Of a stretch of 64,000 nt of DNA, positions 53,150-61,405 are shown piece by piece (the first letter of the stretch is position 1; each line of letters opens with the position of its first letter). The position numbers and the translations under genes are program-made. Source of the DNA: Methylocaldum sp035627495 (GTDB taxonomy: Bacteria; Pseudomonadota; Gammaproteobacteria; Methylococcales; Methylococcaceae); contig NZ_DASPLO010000012.1 in assembly GCF_035627495.1 (NCBI RefSeq), positions 8,971-72,970 of the forward strand. The letters run 5' to 3'. The notes below the pieces were generated by a model, which was not told the DNA's origin, did no database searches, and worked only from the letters and a program-made list of their open reading frames with translations.

Positions 53150-54046
53150 ATGAGATTGCTGTTGATCCTCTGTCTGGCGCTGGTCCCGCGAAATCCGGCC
53201 GCGGCTCAGGTACCGGGTGTCACTCAGGAGCCGGCCCGGCAAATCGGAGGGGTTCCCGTCTCGCTCTGGACCTATCCAAGCGATGGGCTGAAGGTGAGGG
53301 GCTTGCTGTTTCTGCCCCGCACCAAGGACAAGCTGCCGCTGGTTCTCTTCAACCATGATGGCGTGTCGGGCATTTCGAAGGAGCACATGCGGGCTTGCGC
53401 GCGTCTGGCGCGAGCCGGCTATGTTGTGTTTGCCCCGTCCTATCGCGGCGAGGACGGTTCGGAAGGATTCATCGAGGTGGCCGCCGGCGAAGTGCGTGAT
53501 GTGCTGAACGTTCTGCCGCTGCTGGCCCGGGTACCTGGTATCGACGGCGGGCGTGTAGCCCTGGTCGGCCTCTCGCACGGTGCCTTGATCAGCGTGTTGG
53601 CGGCTGCCCGGCAGCCCGAAATTGATGCCGTGGTGGCAGCCGATGGCGTGATGGACATCTACGGCTGGTGGCGCTATCTCCAGCAAACCGGCACGTTGGG
53701 CCAAGACAATTTGACCCAGCGGGTTTACGGAGACGGCCCGGACGACAAGCCGCTAGCCTTCTCAACCCGCCACGCATTGGCGCAGATTCCAAAGTTGAAA
53801 GCGCCGGTGTTGATTCTACACGGCGACCAGGACGACATCGTGCCTGCCGAACAGGCCCTTACGTTCAAGGCCGAATTGGACAGGGCTGGAGTTCCGGCCA
53901 TCGTGAAGGTCTATCCCCACTGTGGACATGGGTTCCTGGTCTATGTGCCTTACCTCCAGGATGGCGTGGCTCCCGCGGAGTGCACCGAGGCCGAGCAAGC
54001 CTGGCAAGCAGTCCTGGCCTTCCTCAAGGAGCACCTCAAATCTTGA
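53150..54046 (+). CDS. Exported alpha/beta hydrolase (dienelactone-hydrolase/peptidase-like)
   Basis: A 298-residue protein with a signal peptide (MRLLLILCLALVPRNPAAAQ). The fold is alpha/beta hydrolase: VRGLLFLPRTKDKLPLVLFNHDG, nucleophile elbow VGLSHGALISV (Ser about residue 144), acid region ILHGDQDDIVPAEQ and catalytic histidine in YPHCGHGF. The layout is that of prolyl-oligopeptidase-like/dienelactone hydrolases. Substrate unknown. No operon partner. Confidence 0.85.
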   Translation: MRLLLILCLALVPRNPAAAQVPGVTQEPARQIGGVPVSLWTYPSDGLKVRGLLFLPRTKDKLPLVLFNHDGVSGISKEHMRACARLARAGYVVFAPSYRGEDGSEGFIEVAAGEVRDVLNVLPLLARVPGIDGGRVALVGLSHGALISVLAAARQPEIDAVVAADGVMDIYGWWRYLQQTGTLGQDNLTQRVYGDGPDDKPLAFSTRHALAQIPKLKAPVLILHGDQDDIVPAEQALTFKAELDRAGVPAIVKVYPHCGHGFLVYVPYLQDGVAPAECTEAEQAWQAVLAFLKEHLKS

Positions 54047-54099
54047 AACCGTCTTTGAAATTGCGGGAATGATCCCGAAGAATCGGCGCGAGGGGCATT

Positions 54100-54345
54100 A
54101 TGGCGAACAAATGCGGCATCAAGCTGCGATACCCGGTGAAGATCGTGGTAATCAACGATGACGGTTCGAGCACCGATGGCCCCGTCATTGACGATGCCGG
54201 GACGCTGAGTGAGGCCGTCGCAATGGCTGAGCGTCAGGGATTCCATCCACGAGATAAAAGCGACGGCGGAAATAGCCGGTTGCTCGTTAATCGCGGAAGC
54301 GATTTAGGACAAGGTTATTTCGTAGTTACTGTTTATCCCGATTAA
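54100..54345 (+). CDS. Hypothetical 81-residue protein
   Basis: A compact protein with alternating strand-like blocks (IKLRYPVKIVVINDDGS, GQGYFVVTVYPD) and a helix (TLSEAVAMAERQGF). GAGGGGC lies just before the ATG. No family recognised; the pattern suggests a small alpha/beta domain. It follows the hydrolase gene by 53 bases and could be co-transcribed. Confidence 0.5.
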   Translation: MANKCGIKLRYPVKIVVINDDGSSTDGPVIDDAGTLSEAVAMAERQGFHPRDKSDGGNSRLLVNRGSDLGQGYFVVTVYPD

Positions 54346-54397
54346 GGATTTCCCGAAAACTCGTCAGGCGGCACCCTTTCGGCTTTCTAGTTTCGGT

Positions 54398-54479
54398 ACC
54401 ATAGGCTGAGTTGGTAAACCCAGCTATTATCCTAGCCTGGAAAGGTTATCGCTTGGGTTTCGTTCCTAAACCCAGCTAC
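54398..54479. repeat. Palindromic extragenic repeat
   Basis: Contains ATAGGCTGAGTTGG...AAACCCAGCT and the hairpin TGGGTTT-CGTTCC-TAAACCCA. The AGGCTG...CCCAGC ends match the repeat family at 15578-15770. Non-coding, between the hypothetical gene and yicC. Confidence 0.6.
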
Positions 54480-54516
54480 CGGGCTGCCGGCGATGAGACC
54501 GATCTTAATAATAATG

Positions 54517-55386
54517 TCACTCAATATTCTGCGTCTGCTCCCGCATTTGCTCGATCAGCACCTTCATTTCGACCGAAGTTTTGGTCGTTTCGGCATCGGC
54601 GGATTTGGAGCCCAGGGTGTTGGCTTCGCGGTTCATTTCCTGAAGTAGAAAATCGAGGCGCCGGCCCACCGGCTCTTTTTGGCGCAAGGCTCGCGTGACT
54701 TCGTCGACATGGGCGTTGAGCCGGTCCAACTCTTCGTCGACGTCCAGTTTCTGCGCGAGATAAACCATTTCCTGCTCCAGCCGGTCGGAGTCCGGATTGG
54801 CGGATATCTCGGCCAACCGCGCGACGATCTTCTGCCGGATGGATTGCAAGACTTCCGGCATCCGCGCCCGCGCCGCCGCCACGTGCTCTCTCAGTTTGAA
54901 ACAGCGTTCTTCCAATAAAACCGCCAGTTGACGCCCTTCGTTTTCCCGTACGGCGATGGCTTGCTTTAGGACGGCGGTCAAAAGGTCGAGAACTTCCGCC
55001 GCCAGTTGTTCCCGGTCGGCCTCCGGCTCGTGCAGGGCGCCCGGCCATTTCAAGACATCGAGAGCGCTGAAGCCGACCAGCGGCCGATCGCTCAGATCGT
55101 CCACTTCGCGGGCGGCGGCCAATAATTTGGCCACCAGGTCGCGATACACGCGGATGTCGGCGCCGCCTTCGGTGCTCTTTTTGCACGACAAGGTGCAATC
55201 CAGACGGCCTCGATTGATGAGCGAACCGATGCGGCTGCGGGCGGCCGGCTCCAGAAAACGGAAGGCATCCGGCAAACGCAGGGAAAGATCGAGGTACCGG
55301 TGGTTGACCGAACGGACCTCCCAAGTGAAAAGCCAGCCCTGAATTTCTCGTTCGCCGCTGGCGAAAGCGGTCATGCTGCGGATCAT
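54517..55386 (-). CDS. yicC: YicC-family endoribonuclease
   Basis: A 289-residue protein. The conserved start MIRSMTAFASGEREIQGW, the segment SVNHRYLDLSLRLPD and the C-terminal block KEPVGRRLDFLLQEMNREAN followed by GSKSADAETTK define the YicC family, shown in E. coli to cleave RNA. The ATG at 55386 begins the family domain; upstream extension to 55434 is not conserved. It is separate from gmk here. Confidence 0.96.
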   Translation of the reverse strand: MIRSMTAFASGEREIQGWLFTWEVRSVNHRYLDLSLRLPDAFRFLEPAARSRIGSLINRGRLDCTLSCKKSTEGGADIRVYRDLVAKLLAAAREVDDLSDRPLVGFSALDVLKWPGALHEPEADREQLAAEVLDLLTAVLKQAIAVRENEGRQLAVLLEERCFKLREHVAAARARMPEVLQSIRQKIVARLAEISANPDSDRLEQEMVYLAQKLDVDEELDRLNAHVDEVTRALRQKEPVGRRLDFLLQEMNREANTLGSKSADAETTKTSVEMKVLIEQMREQTQNIE

Positions 55387-55462
55387 AGGAAATCTTGCTT
55401 TATACTGATTAAGTTGGAAGTTGGGCTTACGCATTTACCTCCTTCTCGCCGATCTCAAAATT

Positions 55463-55496
55463 CCCTCACCCTAGCCCTCTCCCAGGAGGAGAGGGG
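55463..55496. repeat. CCCTCACCCTAGCCCTCTCCC-type extragenic repeat
   Basis: A short interspersed sequence widely scattered in proteobacterial genomes, CCCTCACCCTAGCCCTCTCC followed by its partial complement GGAGAGGGG, able to form a hairpin. It lies between the divergent yicC and kinase genes. Confidence 0.6.
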
Positions 55497-55613
55497 ACTA
55501 AAGGCGGCTCTGCGTAAATCCTGATCAGAAAAATTTGAATGTTAAGCTGAATCACCCCCATGCGGAAACCCTGGCCAGCCTCTTCGGACAAGCCTCCGAA
55601 GGAGTGGTATTTT

Positions 55614-56486
55614 TTGAAATCGGGAACGATCGTCGATCAGTATATGATCGAGCGCCCCTTGGCCGGCGGCGGATTCAGTTCGGTTTACCTGGCGCGCCAG
55701 TTGGCCGATCAGCACCAAGTGGCCATCAAGGAGTACCTACCGCGCCGTCTGGCGCACCGCACACCAGAAGATCATGTCGTGCCGAACAGTGAAGAGGCTC
55801 GCTCGATGTTCCTGCGCGGCCGACGGCTATTCCTCGAAGAGGCCAAGGTTCTCACCAGGCTCAAGCATCGCAATATCGTCGAGGTTTTGAATTTCTTTCA
55901 GGCCAACTCGACGGTCTACCTGGTGATGACTTTCGAGTACGGAAAAGTCCTTGGCGATTATCTTGTGAAAGAAAAGAAAGGCGGGGTGAGCGACCAGTTC
56001 CTGCGGATGGTGTTTCCGGCGCTTCTCGACGGCCTCAGGACGATTCACCAAAACGGGCTGCTGCACCTCGACATCAAGCCGCAGAATATCTTGATCCGCT
56101 CGGGCGGCGACCCTCTTCTGCTGGATTTCGGGGCTTCGCAGCCGTATCCGTATGAAGAGCAGGCCCGCATCGGCAAGGTCCTGACCAACGGCTTTTCCCC
56201 CATCGAGCAGTACCAGGACGACGGCGCGCTGGGCCCGTGGAGCGACATCTACGCCGTCGGCGCGACCATGCGGATGTGTTTGGACGGCATCCCGCCTCCT
56301 GCGGCCCCGGTCCGCGCCGAACGCGATAACCTCATGCCGGCGGTCAAAGCATTCAAGCGCCGCTATCCGCCGGATTTATTGCAGGCCATCGATTTGGCCA
56401 TGATTGTCGATCCGGCGCACCGCCCCCAATCGATCGACGAATTCTCGCGGCTTCTCTCTCCGGAGAGCCAATCGGCCGAGAATTAG
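55614..56486 (+). CDS. Serine/threonine protein kinase, minimal cytoplasmic
   Basis: A ~290-residue Hanks-type kinase without membrane span or sensor domain. Glycine loop IERPLAGGGFSSVYLAR, lysine in VAIKEYLP, helix-C glutamate in FLEEAKVL, catalytic loop HLDIKPQNIL (HLD in place of HRD) and LLLDFGAS. The TTG at 55614 has AAGGAG at a good distance and begins directly at the kinase domain; the ATG at 55560 lacks a ribosome site. It precedes rsd on the same strand by 155 bases. A functional link to Rsd is not shown. Confidence 0.85.
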   Translation: MKSGTIVDQYMIERPLAGGGFSSVYLARQLADQHQVAIKEYLPRRLAHRTPEDHVVPNSEEARSMFLRGRRLFLEEAKVLTRLKHRNIVEVLNFFQANSTVYLVMTFEYGKVLGDYLVKEKKGGVSDQFLRMVFPALLDGLRTIHQNGLLHLDIKPQNILIRSGGDPLLLDFGASQPYPYEEQARIGKVLTNGFSPIEQYQDDGALGPWSDIYAVGATMRMCLDGIPPPAAPVRAERDNLMPAVKAFKRRYPPDLLQAIDLAMIVDPAHRPQSIDEFSRLLSPESQSAEN

Positions 56487-56641
56487 CCAGCCGTTCGTCT
56501 CCCAAGCTCCACCGCAAAAACCCGACCTGCGGCGATCCTGCGCCTATAAGTATTTAACTTCGCGAGAAAGGATTGTTCCTGTGCGGAAGATGGCATAATG
56601 TATGCCAGCCTTTTCGAAAAGAAAAATCAGGAACAGTCACG

Positions 56642-57079
56642 ATGAGTGCTAGCATCAACGAACGCAGGCAAAACACAAATCAGATGATCGAGGAGCTTCT
56701 GGAGGAACGGCGGCAAGTTTGGTCTCTATACTGCGCAATCGGCGGAATGAAGCCCTTTACGGTGGAGCAACCCCTGGAGTCGAAAATCCAGGAGTTCTGC
56801 CAATTGCTCATCGATTACATCTCACTCGGCCATTTCGGGATTTACCAGCGCATCATCGACGGCAGCGAGCGTCGGCGGAAAGTTCTTGAAGTGGCGGAGG
56901 AAGTTTATCCCCGCATCGCCGAAGCCACCGATGTGGCCGTGGATTTCAACGACAAATACGAAACGCTGTCCGGCGACGAGCTCAGAACCCACCTGGCGAA
57001 CGACCTTTCCAAGCTCGGGGAGGAATTGGCTATGCGCATCGAACTTGAGGATCAGTTGATTTCGACCATGATCGCTTGA
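56642..57079 (+). CDS. rsd: Rsd/AlgQ anti-sigma-70 regulator
   Basis: A 145-residue protein of the Rsd/AlgQ family, which binds region 4 of the housekeeping sigma factor (and HPr in E. coli). Seen: RRQNTNQMIEELLEERRQVW, FCQLLIDYISLGHFGIYQRI and FNDKYETLSGDELRTHLANDLS. ATG 56642 begins the family domain. In a window that also has an ECF sigma and a stressosome this adds a third route of sigma control. Confidence 0.93.
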   Translation: MSASINERRQNTNQMIEELLEERRQVWSLYCAIGGMKPFTVEQPLESKIQEFCQLLIDYISLGHFGIYQRIIDGSERRRKVLEVAEEVYPRIAEATDVAVDFNDKYETLSGDELRTHLANDLSKLGEELAMRIELEDQLISTMIA

Positions 57080-57153
57080 TTAAAGCCCTTCAGCGGGCGG
57101 CAAGGATTCGCCAACGCGCCAATCTCGCCCAAGCCTAACGCGCGATACGCTTG

Positions 57154-57708
57154 ATGAACTATTGCACCCACTGCGGAGCATCGCTTCGACGGGGCATCCC
57201 CGAAGGGGATGATCGTCCGCGTCACATCTGCGATTCCTGCGGGACCATTCATTATCAAAACCCCAAGCTGATCGCCGGATGCATTCCCGTGTGGCACGAC
57301 CGGGTGCTGCTGTGCAAGCGGGCCATCGAACCGCGTCTCGGCTACTGGACTCTGCCCGCAGGCTTTATGGAACTCGGCGAAAGCTTGCCGGAAGCCGCCC
57401 GGCGGGAAGCTCGCGAGGAAGCGAATATCGAAGTGGAACTCGACTCGGCGTACACCCTGTTCAGCCTGCCCCATATTTCTCAGGTGTACGTGTTCTTTCG
57501 AGCCCGTATGCTGGAAGAGCGCTATTCCGCGGGCTCCGAAACCCTAGAGGCGCGCCTCTTTAGGGAGGACGAAATCCCCTGGGCTGATATCTCCTTCGAA
57601 ACGGTCTATCGCTCGTTGCGCCTGTTTTTCGCGGATCGCAAGGAAGGCCGCTATGTCTTTAGAATGGAGGATATCGCGCCGGATCCGCGCAGGATGCGGG
57701 AAGGCTGA
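57154..57708 (+). CDS. NUDIX hydrolase with N-terminal zinc ribbon (NudC-like)
   Basis: A 184-residue protein. The zinc ribbon has YCTHCG (C4/C7) and CDSCG; the NUDIX box is GFMELGESLPEAARREAREEAN, matching GX5EX7REUXEE. The sequence YQNPKLIAGCIPVW after the ribbon matches the ADP-ribose/NADH pyrophosphatase-like group, but it is shorter than NudC (~257). ATG 57154 is used; a TTG is one codon before. Confidence 0.92.
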   Translation: MNYCTHCGASLRRGIPEGDDRPRHICDSCGTIHYQNPKLIAGCIPVWHDRVLLCKRAIEPRLGYWTLPAGFMELGESLPEAARREAREEANIEVELDSAYTLFSLPHISQVYVFFRARMLEERYSAGSETLEARLFREDEIPWADISFETVYRSLRLFFADRKEGRYVFRMEDIAPDPRRMREG

Positions 57709-57922
57709 AGCGCTTCTCGCCATATGCGGCTTGAATCGGGAAGCTCAACAAATCGCCGCCACACTGCTTTGGACGCCATCGATAGGCCACGACAGCTCCG
57801 TGTTGCTCTATCCTGCGTCCACCAAACCCACTATCTCGGTCTTCTCGACTGGATAGACATCGGACTCGCCTCCGATTCCAAAAGCCACTAAACTTCCCGA
57901 CCGGCTCTTTGCAGGAAGAACA

Positions 57923-59935
57923 ATGACCTTATCAGGGAAAAACCAGGATATGAATCGATCCCCGTTGTCCTGCGGAAAAGCGGCGGATGCCAGCCAAAAG
58001 GCTTTGCGCTATTTGCTCGGACTCCAAGGTCCCGGCGGCGACTTCGAAGGGGAAATGGTCTGGTGCACTATGATTTTGGCGCAGGCCGTCATCGTACGCA
58101 CCGTGGTGGGCCACCCTTATCCGGAAGCGGAAAAGGCGCGGATCATTCGACACTTCGAGTGCCGCCAGCGTGGCGATGGTTCCTGGGGCATGCACCCCGA
58201 ATCGGAGGGGTATGTTTTTTTTACCGCCCTGGCCTATGTGGCCGTGCGGCTGCTCGGCATTCCCGCCGATGCGCCGATGCCGAATAAGGCGCGCCGTTGG
58301 CTGCAGGCACAGCCGGACGGGGTAAAAGGCATTCCCGGTTGGGGAAAGTTTTGGTTGGCCGCACTCGGTCTTTACGGGTATGAAGGGCTCAACCCCATCC
58401 CTCCGGAACTTTTCCTGCTGCCGGACTGGTTGCCTTTTCACCCGCGGCGCTATTACTGCCACACCCGCCAAATCTACTTGGGACTCGCCTTTCTCTACGG
58501 CATGCGCTTTGTAGCGCCCCTGCCGGATTCATTACGCGACGCGTTGCGCCGGGAGCTTTACCGGGAGCCTTACGAGGGTATCGACTTTGCCTCTCTACGC
58601 CACGCGATTGCGCGTTCCGACATGTACGTGCCCGTAAGCCCTCTCCTGCGCCGGCTGTACGACCTGTTGCGAGCCTACGAGCGCGTGCACAATCCGGCAC
58701 TGCGACGGAAGGCTCTCGACGTCTGCTTCAACCGTATTCTCTACGAGCAACGCACCACCCGGTATCAGGGCATCTCGCCGGTCAGCGGCTTGCTCGACTG
58801 CCTCGCCATCTTCGCCCGGGATCCGGCCCATCCGGACCTGGCTCCCAGCATCGAGGGTGTCGAAGCGTGGCGCTGGGAAGACGAGGCGGAAGGAATCCGT
58901 TACGTCGGCGCACGCTCCAACACCTGGGATACGGCTTTCGTCATCCAGGCGCTGACCGAGGCGCCCGGCGAGGAAACCGCGGAAGCGCTGGATAAGGCCC
59001 ATGCGTTTCTCGACAGCGCGCAAATGCTCGAAGAACTGCCGGATTACCGTGCCGCCTGGCGGGATCCGGCACTCGGCGGATGGTGTTTTTCCGATGGCCG
59101 GCACCGATGGCCGGTGAGCGATTGCACCGCGGAGGCCTTGAGCGCCCTGCTCGCCCTCTACGACCACCCCGCATTACACGTCGCGGCCCGGCTCGGAGAA
59201 GAGCGCCTTGGCCTGGCCGTTTCCTTCATCCTGTCGCGCCAGAATGCCGATGGCGGTTTCGGCACCTATGAGCGCCGACGTGCCGGAAAACTTCTGGAGA
59301 TCATCAATCCTTCCGAGATGTTCGGCCAGTGCATGACGGAGCTTTCCTATATCGAATGCACGGGTTCGGCGCTCGCGGCGCTCGCCCACTACCGGACACA
59401 CCATCCCGACCTTCCGGGCGGGAAGATCGATCGCGCGGCGGCCAAGGCGGTGGCCTTCCTGCGTCGAAAGCAGCTCGAAGACGGCTCCTATCCGGGATTC
59501 TGGGGCATCAATTACACGTACGCCATTTTTCATGTCGCGAGAGGGCTGCGAGCAACCGGCGTGCCGACCGAGGACCCCGTGCTCCGCGCCGCCGCCCGCT
59601 GGCTTATCGGAAAGCAGCGCCTGGACGGGGGTTGGGGAGAGCACTATTCGGGCTGCCTCGAAGGCCGCTACGTGGAACATACTGAGAGCCAAATCGTCAT
59701 GACGAGCTGGGCGCTGCTCGCCCTCCTCGAAATTTTGCCTCCCGACAACGAATCGGTAACGCGCGGCTTCCGCTGGCTTATCGGTCGGCAACAACAGGAC
59801 GGAGGCTGGCCGCGGCAAGGGGTCAACGGTGTCTTCTTCGGAGCCGCCATGCTCGATTACCGCCTGTATCACACCTATTTCCCGGCATGGGCACTGGCGC
59901 GATACGTGCGGCTGATTGATACTACCCATGGCTGA
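57923..59935 (+). CDS. osc: Oxidosqualene cyclase (lanosterol synthase type)
   Basis: A 670-residue triterpene cyclase, membrane-associated. The catalytic acid motif is VSDCTAEAL (about residues 400-408), which is the oxidosqualene form; squalene-hopene cyclases have DXDD. QW repeats are seen: RQRGDGSWGM, RKQLEDGSYPGFWG, GKQRLDGGWGE and GRQQQDGGWPRQG. AGGAAG precedes the ATG. It lies 45 bases before squalene monooxygenase, so the enzymes for squalene epoxide formation and cyclisation are co-encoded. Lanosterol is the expected product, as in Methylococcus. Confidence 0.95.
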   Translation: MTLSGKNQDMNRSPLSCGKAADASQKALRYLLGLQGPGGDFEGEMVWCTMILAQAVIVRTVVGHPYPEAEKARIIRHFECRQRGDGSWGMHPESEGYVFFTALAYVAVRLLGIPADAPMPNKARRWLQAQPDGVKGIPGWGKFWLAALGLYGYEGLNPIPPELFLLPDWLPFHPRRYYCHTRQIYLGLAFLYGMRFVAPLPDSLRDALRRELYREPYEGIDFASLRHAIARSDMYVPVSPLLRRLYDLLRAYERVHNPALRRKALDVCFNRILYEQRTTRYQGISPVSGLLDCLAIFARDPAHPDLAPSIEGVEAWRWEDEAEGIRYVGARSNTWDTAFVIQALTEAPGEETAEALDKAHAFLDSAQMLEELPDYRAAWRDPALGGWCFSDGRHRWPVSDCTAEALSALLALYDHPALHVAARLGEERLGLAVSFILSRQNADGGFGTYERRRAGKLLEIINPSEMFGQCMTELSYIECTGSALAALAHYRTHHPDLPGGKIDRAAAKAVAFLRRKQLEDGSYPGFWGINYTYAIFHVARGLRATGVPTEDPVLRAAARWLIGKQRLDGGWGEHYSGCLEGRYVEHTESQIVMTSWALLALLEILPPDNESVTRGFRWLIGRQQQDGGWPRQGVNGVFFGAAMLDYRLYHTYFPAWALARYVRLIDTTHG

Positions 59936-59980
59936 TTCGTCGGCTCTAACTCTTCTACTGGATTACAGGGATTGCGTAAA

Positions 59981-61348
59981 ATGAGAACAAAAATAGTGAA
60001 CCCATTGAATGTGGACGTTCTGATTGCTGGCGGCGGGGTAGCCGGCGCCGCCGCGGCGGCAGCGCTTTCGCAGTTGGATCTAAGTATCCTGATCATCGAA
60101 CCGGGACCTTCGCAGGACCGACGACTCGCCGGTGAACTCATCCACCCGCCCGGTGTCGACGGCCTTAGGCAACTCGGACTGCTGAGCGACAAAGCGGATC
60201 TCGGCTCGAAAGTACAAGGCTTTGCGATCTCTTCTTCGGACGAAGACCCGGCCTCCATACTCTTGCCTTACGGCGAAAGACAGGGACTCGATTGTTCCGG
60301 CCTCGCCATCGAACACCAAACCCTGAAGAACCATTTGTTCGACGCGGTCAGACAGTTTCCGGGAGTAACGGCATGGCTCGGCAGCCGAGTCACAAGGATG
60401 GAACGCGAACCCGATGGGCCGTTCGCGGCGGTAATTCGTTGCGACGATGGCGAAAAACGGGTGCGAGCCCGGCTCATTATCGGCGCGGATGGGTCCATGT
60501 CGCAGGTACGAAAGCTGACCGGAATCCCTTTTTCCACCCATCGCTATTCCGCCATGATGGGCATCGAAGTCGAAGACCGGCACCTGCCTCATCCGGGCTA
60601 CGGCAATATCTTTTTGAATCCGGCTGCGGGCATCTCCTACGCCTACAGCATCGGCCAAGGACGCGCGAGAATCATGTTCGAAGTCCTCAGGGGTCACCGC
60701 TCCGAGGAATCGATTCGGAATCATCTGAGCCTGTTCCCCGCCTCTTTCAGAAGCGATGCCGAACGGGTTCTAGCCATTAGCAAGCCCTTGGCGGCTGCGA
60801 ATTTCAGAATCATTCCGGACGTCGTCGCGAAGAGCAATGTCGTGTTGGTGGGAGACGCCCGTGGCTGCTGCCATCCCGTGACGGCTTCCGGGATTACCAC
60901 TGCGGTAAAGGATGCCTTGATTCTGCGGGATGCGCTGCGTGCGACGAACTTCGACATTCCGGCCGCTTTGCACCGCTATTCCGTCGTGTGCGGCCGCCTG
61001 CAGCTCACCCGCCGCACTCTGGCGGAAGAACTACGCGAGGCCTTCCTGGCCAAAACCCCGGAAGCCCTGCTTCTCAAGCAGTGCATATTTTCCTACTGGC
61101 AAACCAGCGGCAAAAGCCGCACTCACTCGATGGCCTTGCTGTCCACGCTCGACAGCAGCATTTTTTCCCTGGCTATCCAATACGCTTTGGTGGTTCTGCG
61201 ATCGTTCCACTTGTTGCCCCACTGGTCCAGGGAAAACGCCATCGGCGCCTGGCGCATGGGTGTCCTCAAACTTTTGGCCAAAAGCCTCTCATTTCAACAT
61301 CTGGCGATCCGCAAATGGCTGAAGGAGCGTAGTACCGTTGCCGGATAA
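59981..61348 (+). CDS. sqmo: Squalene monooxygenase (epoxidase)
   Basis: A 455-residue flavoprotein making 2,3-oxidosqualene. Rossmann motif VLIAGGGVAGAAAAAAL at the N-terminus, DG motif RLIIGADGSMSQVRKL, and the second FAD motif VVLVGDARGCCHPVTASGIT. The C-terminal ~90 residues contain hydrophobic helices (AIQYALVVLRSFHLLPHW) that could anchor it in the membrane. ATG 59981 with AGGG upstream is chosen over a TTG at 59972. Directly downstream of the cyclase. Confidence 0.92.
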   Translation: MRTKIVNPLNVDVLIAGGGVAGAAAAAALSQLDLSILIIEPGPSQDRRLAGELIHPPGVDGLRQLGLLSDKADLGSKVQGFAISSSDEDPASILLPYGERQGLDCSGLAIEHQTLKNHLFDAVRQFPGVTAWLGSRVTRMEREPDGPFAAVIRCDDGEKRVRARLIIGADGSMSQVRKLTGIPFSTHRYSAMMGIEVEDRHLPHPGYGNIFLNPAAGISYAYSIGQGRARIMFEVLRGHRSEESIRNHLSLFPASFRSDAERVLAISKPLAAANFRIIPDVVAKSNVVLVGDARGCCHPVTASGITTAVKDALILRDALRATNFDIPAALHRYSVVCGRLQLTRRTLAEELREAFLAKTPEALLLKQCIFSYWQTSGKSRTHSMALLSTLDSSIFSLAIQYALVVLRSFHLLPHWSRENAIGAWRMGVLKLLAKSLSFQHLAIRKWLKERSTVAG

Positions 61349-61405
61349 CGCTCACATCGCCTTGTTCCGGAGGATTCGGGACGGGCAGATTCGATGCCCC
61401 GGAAA

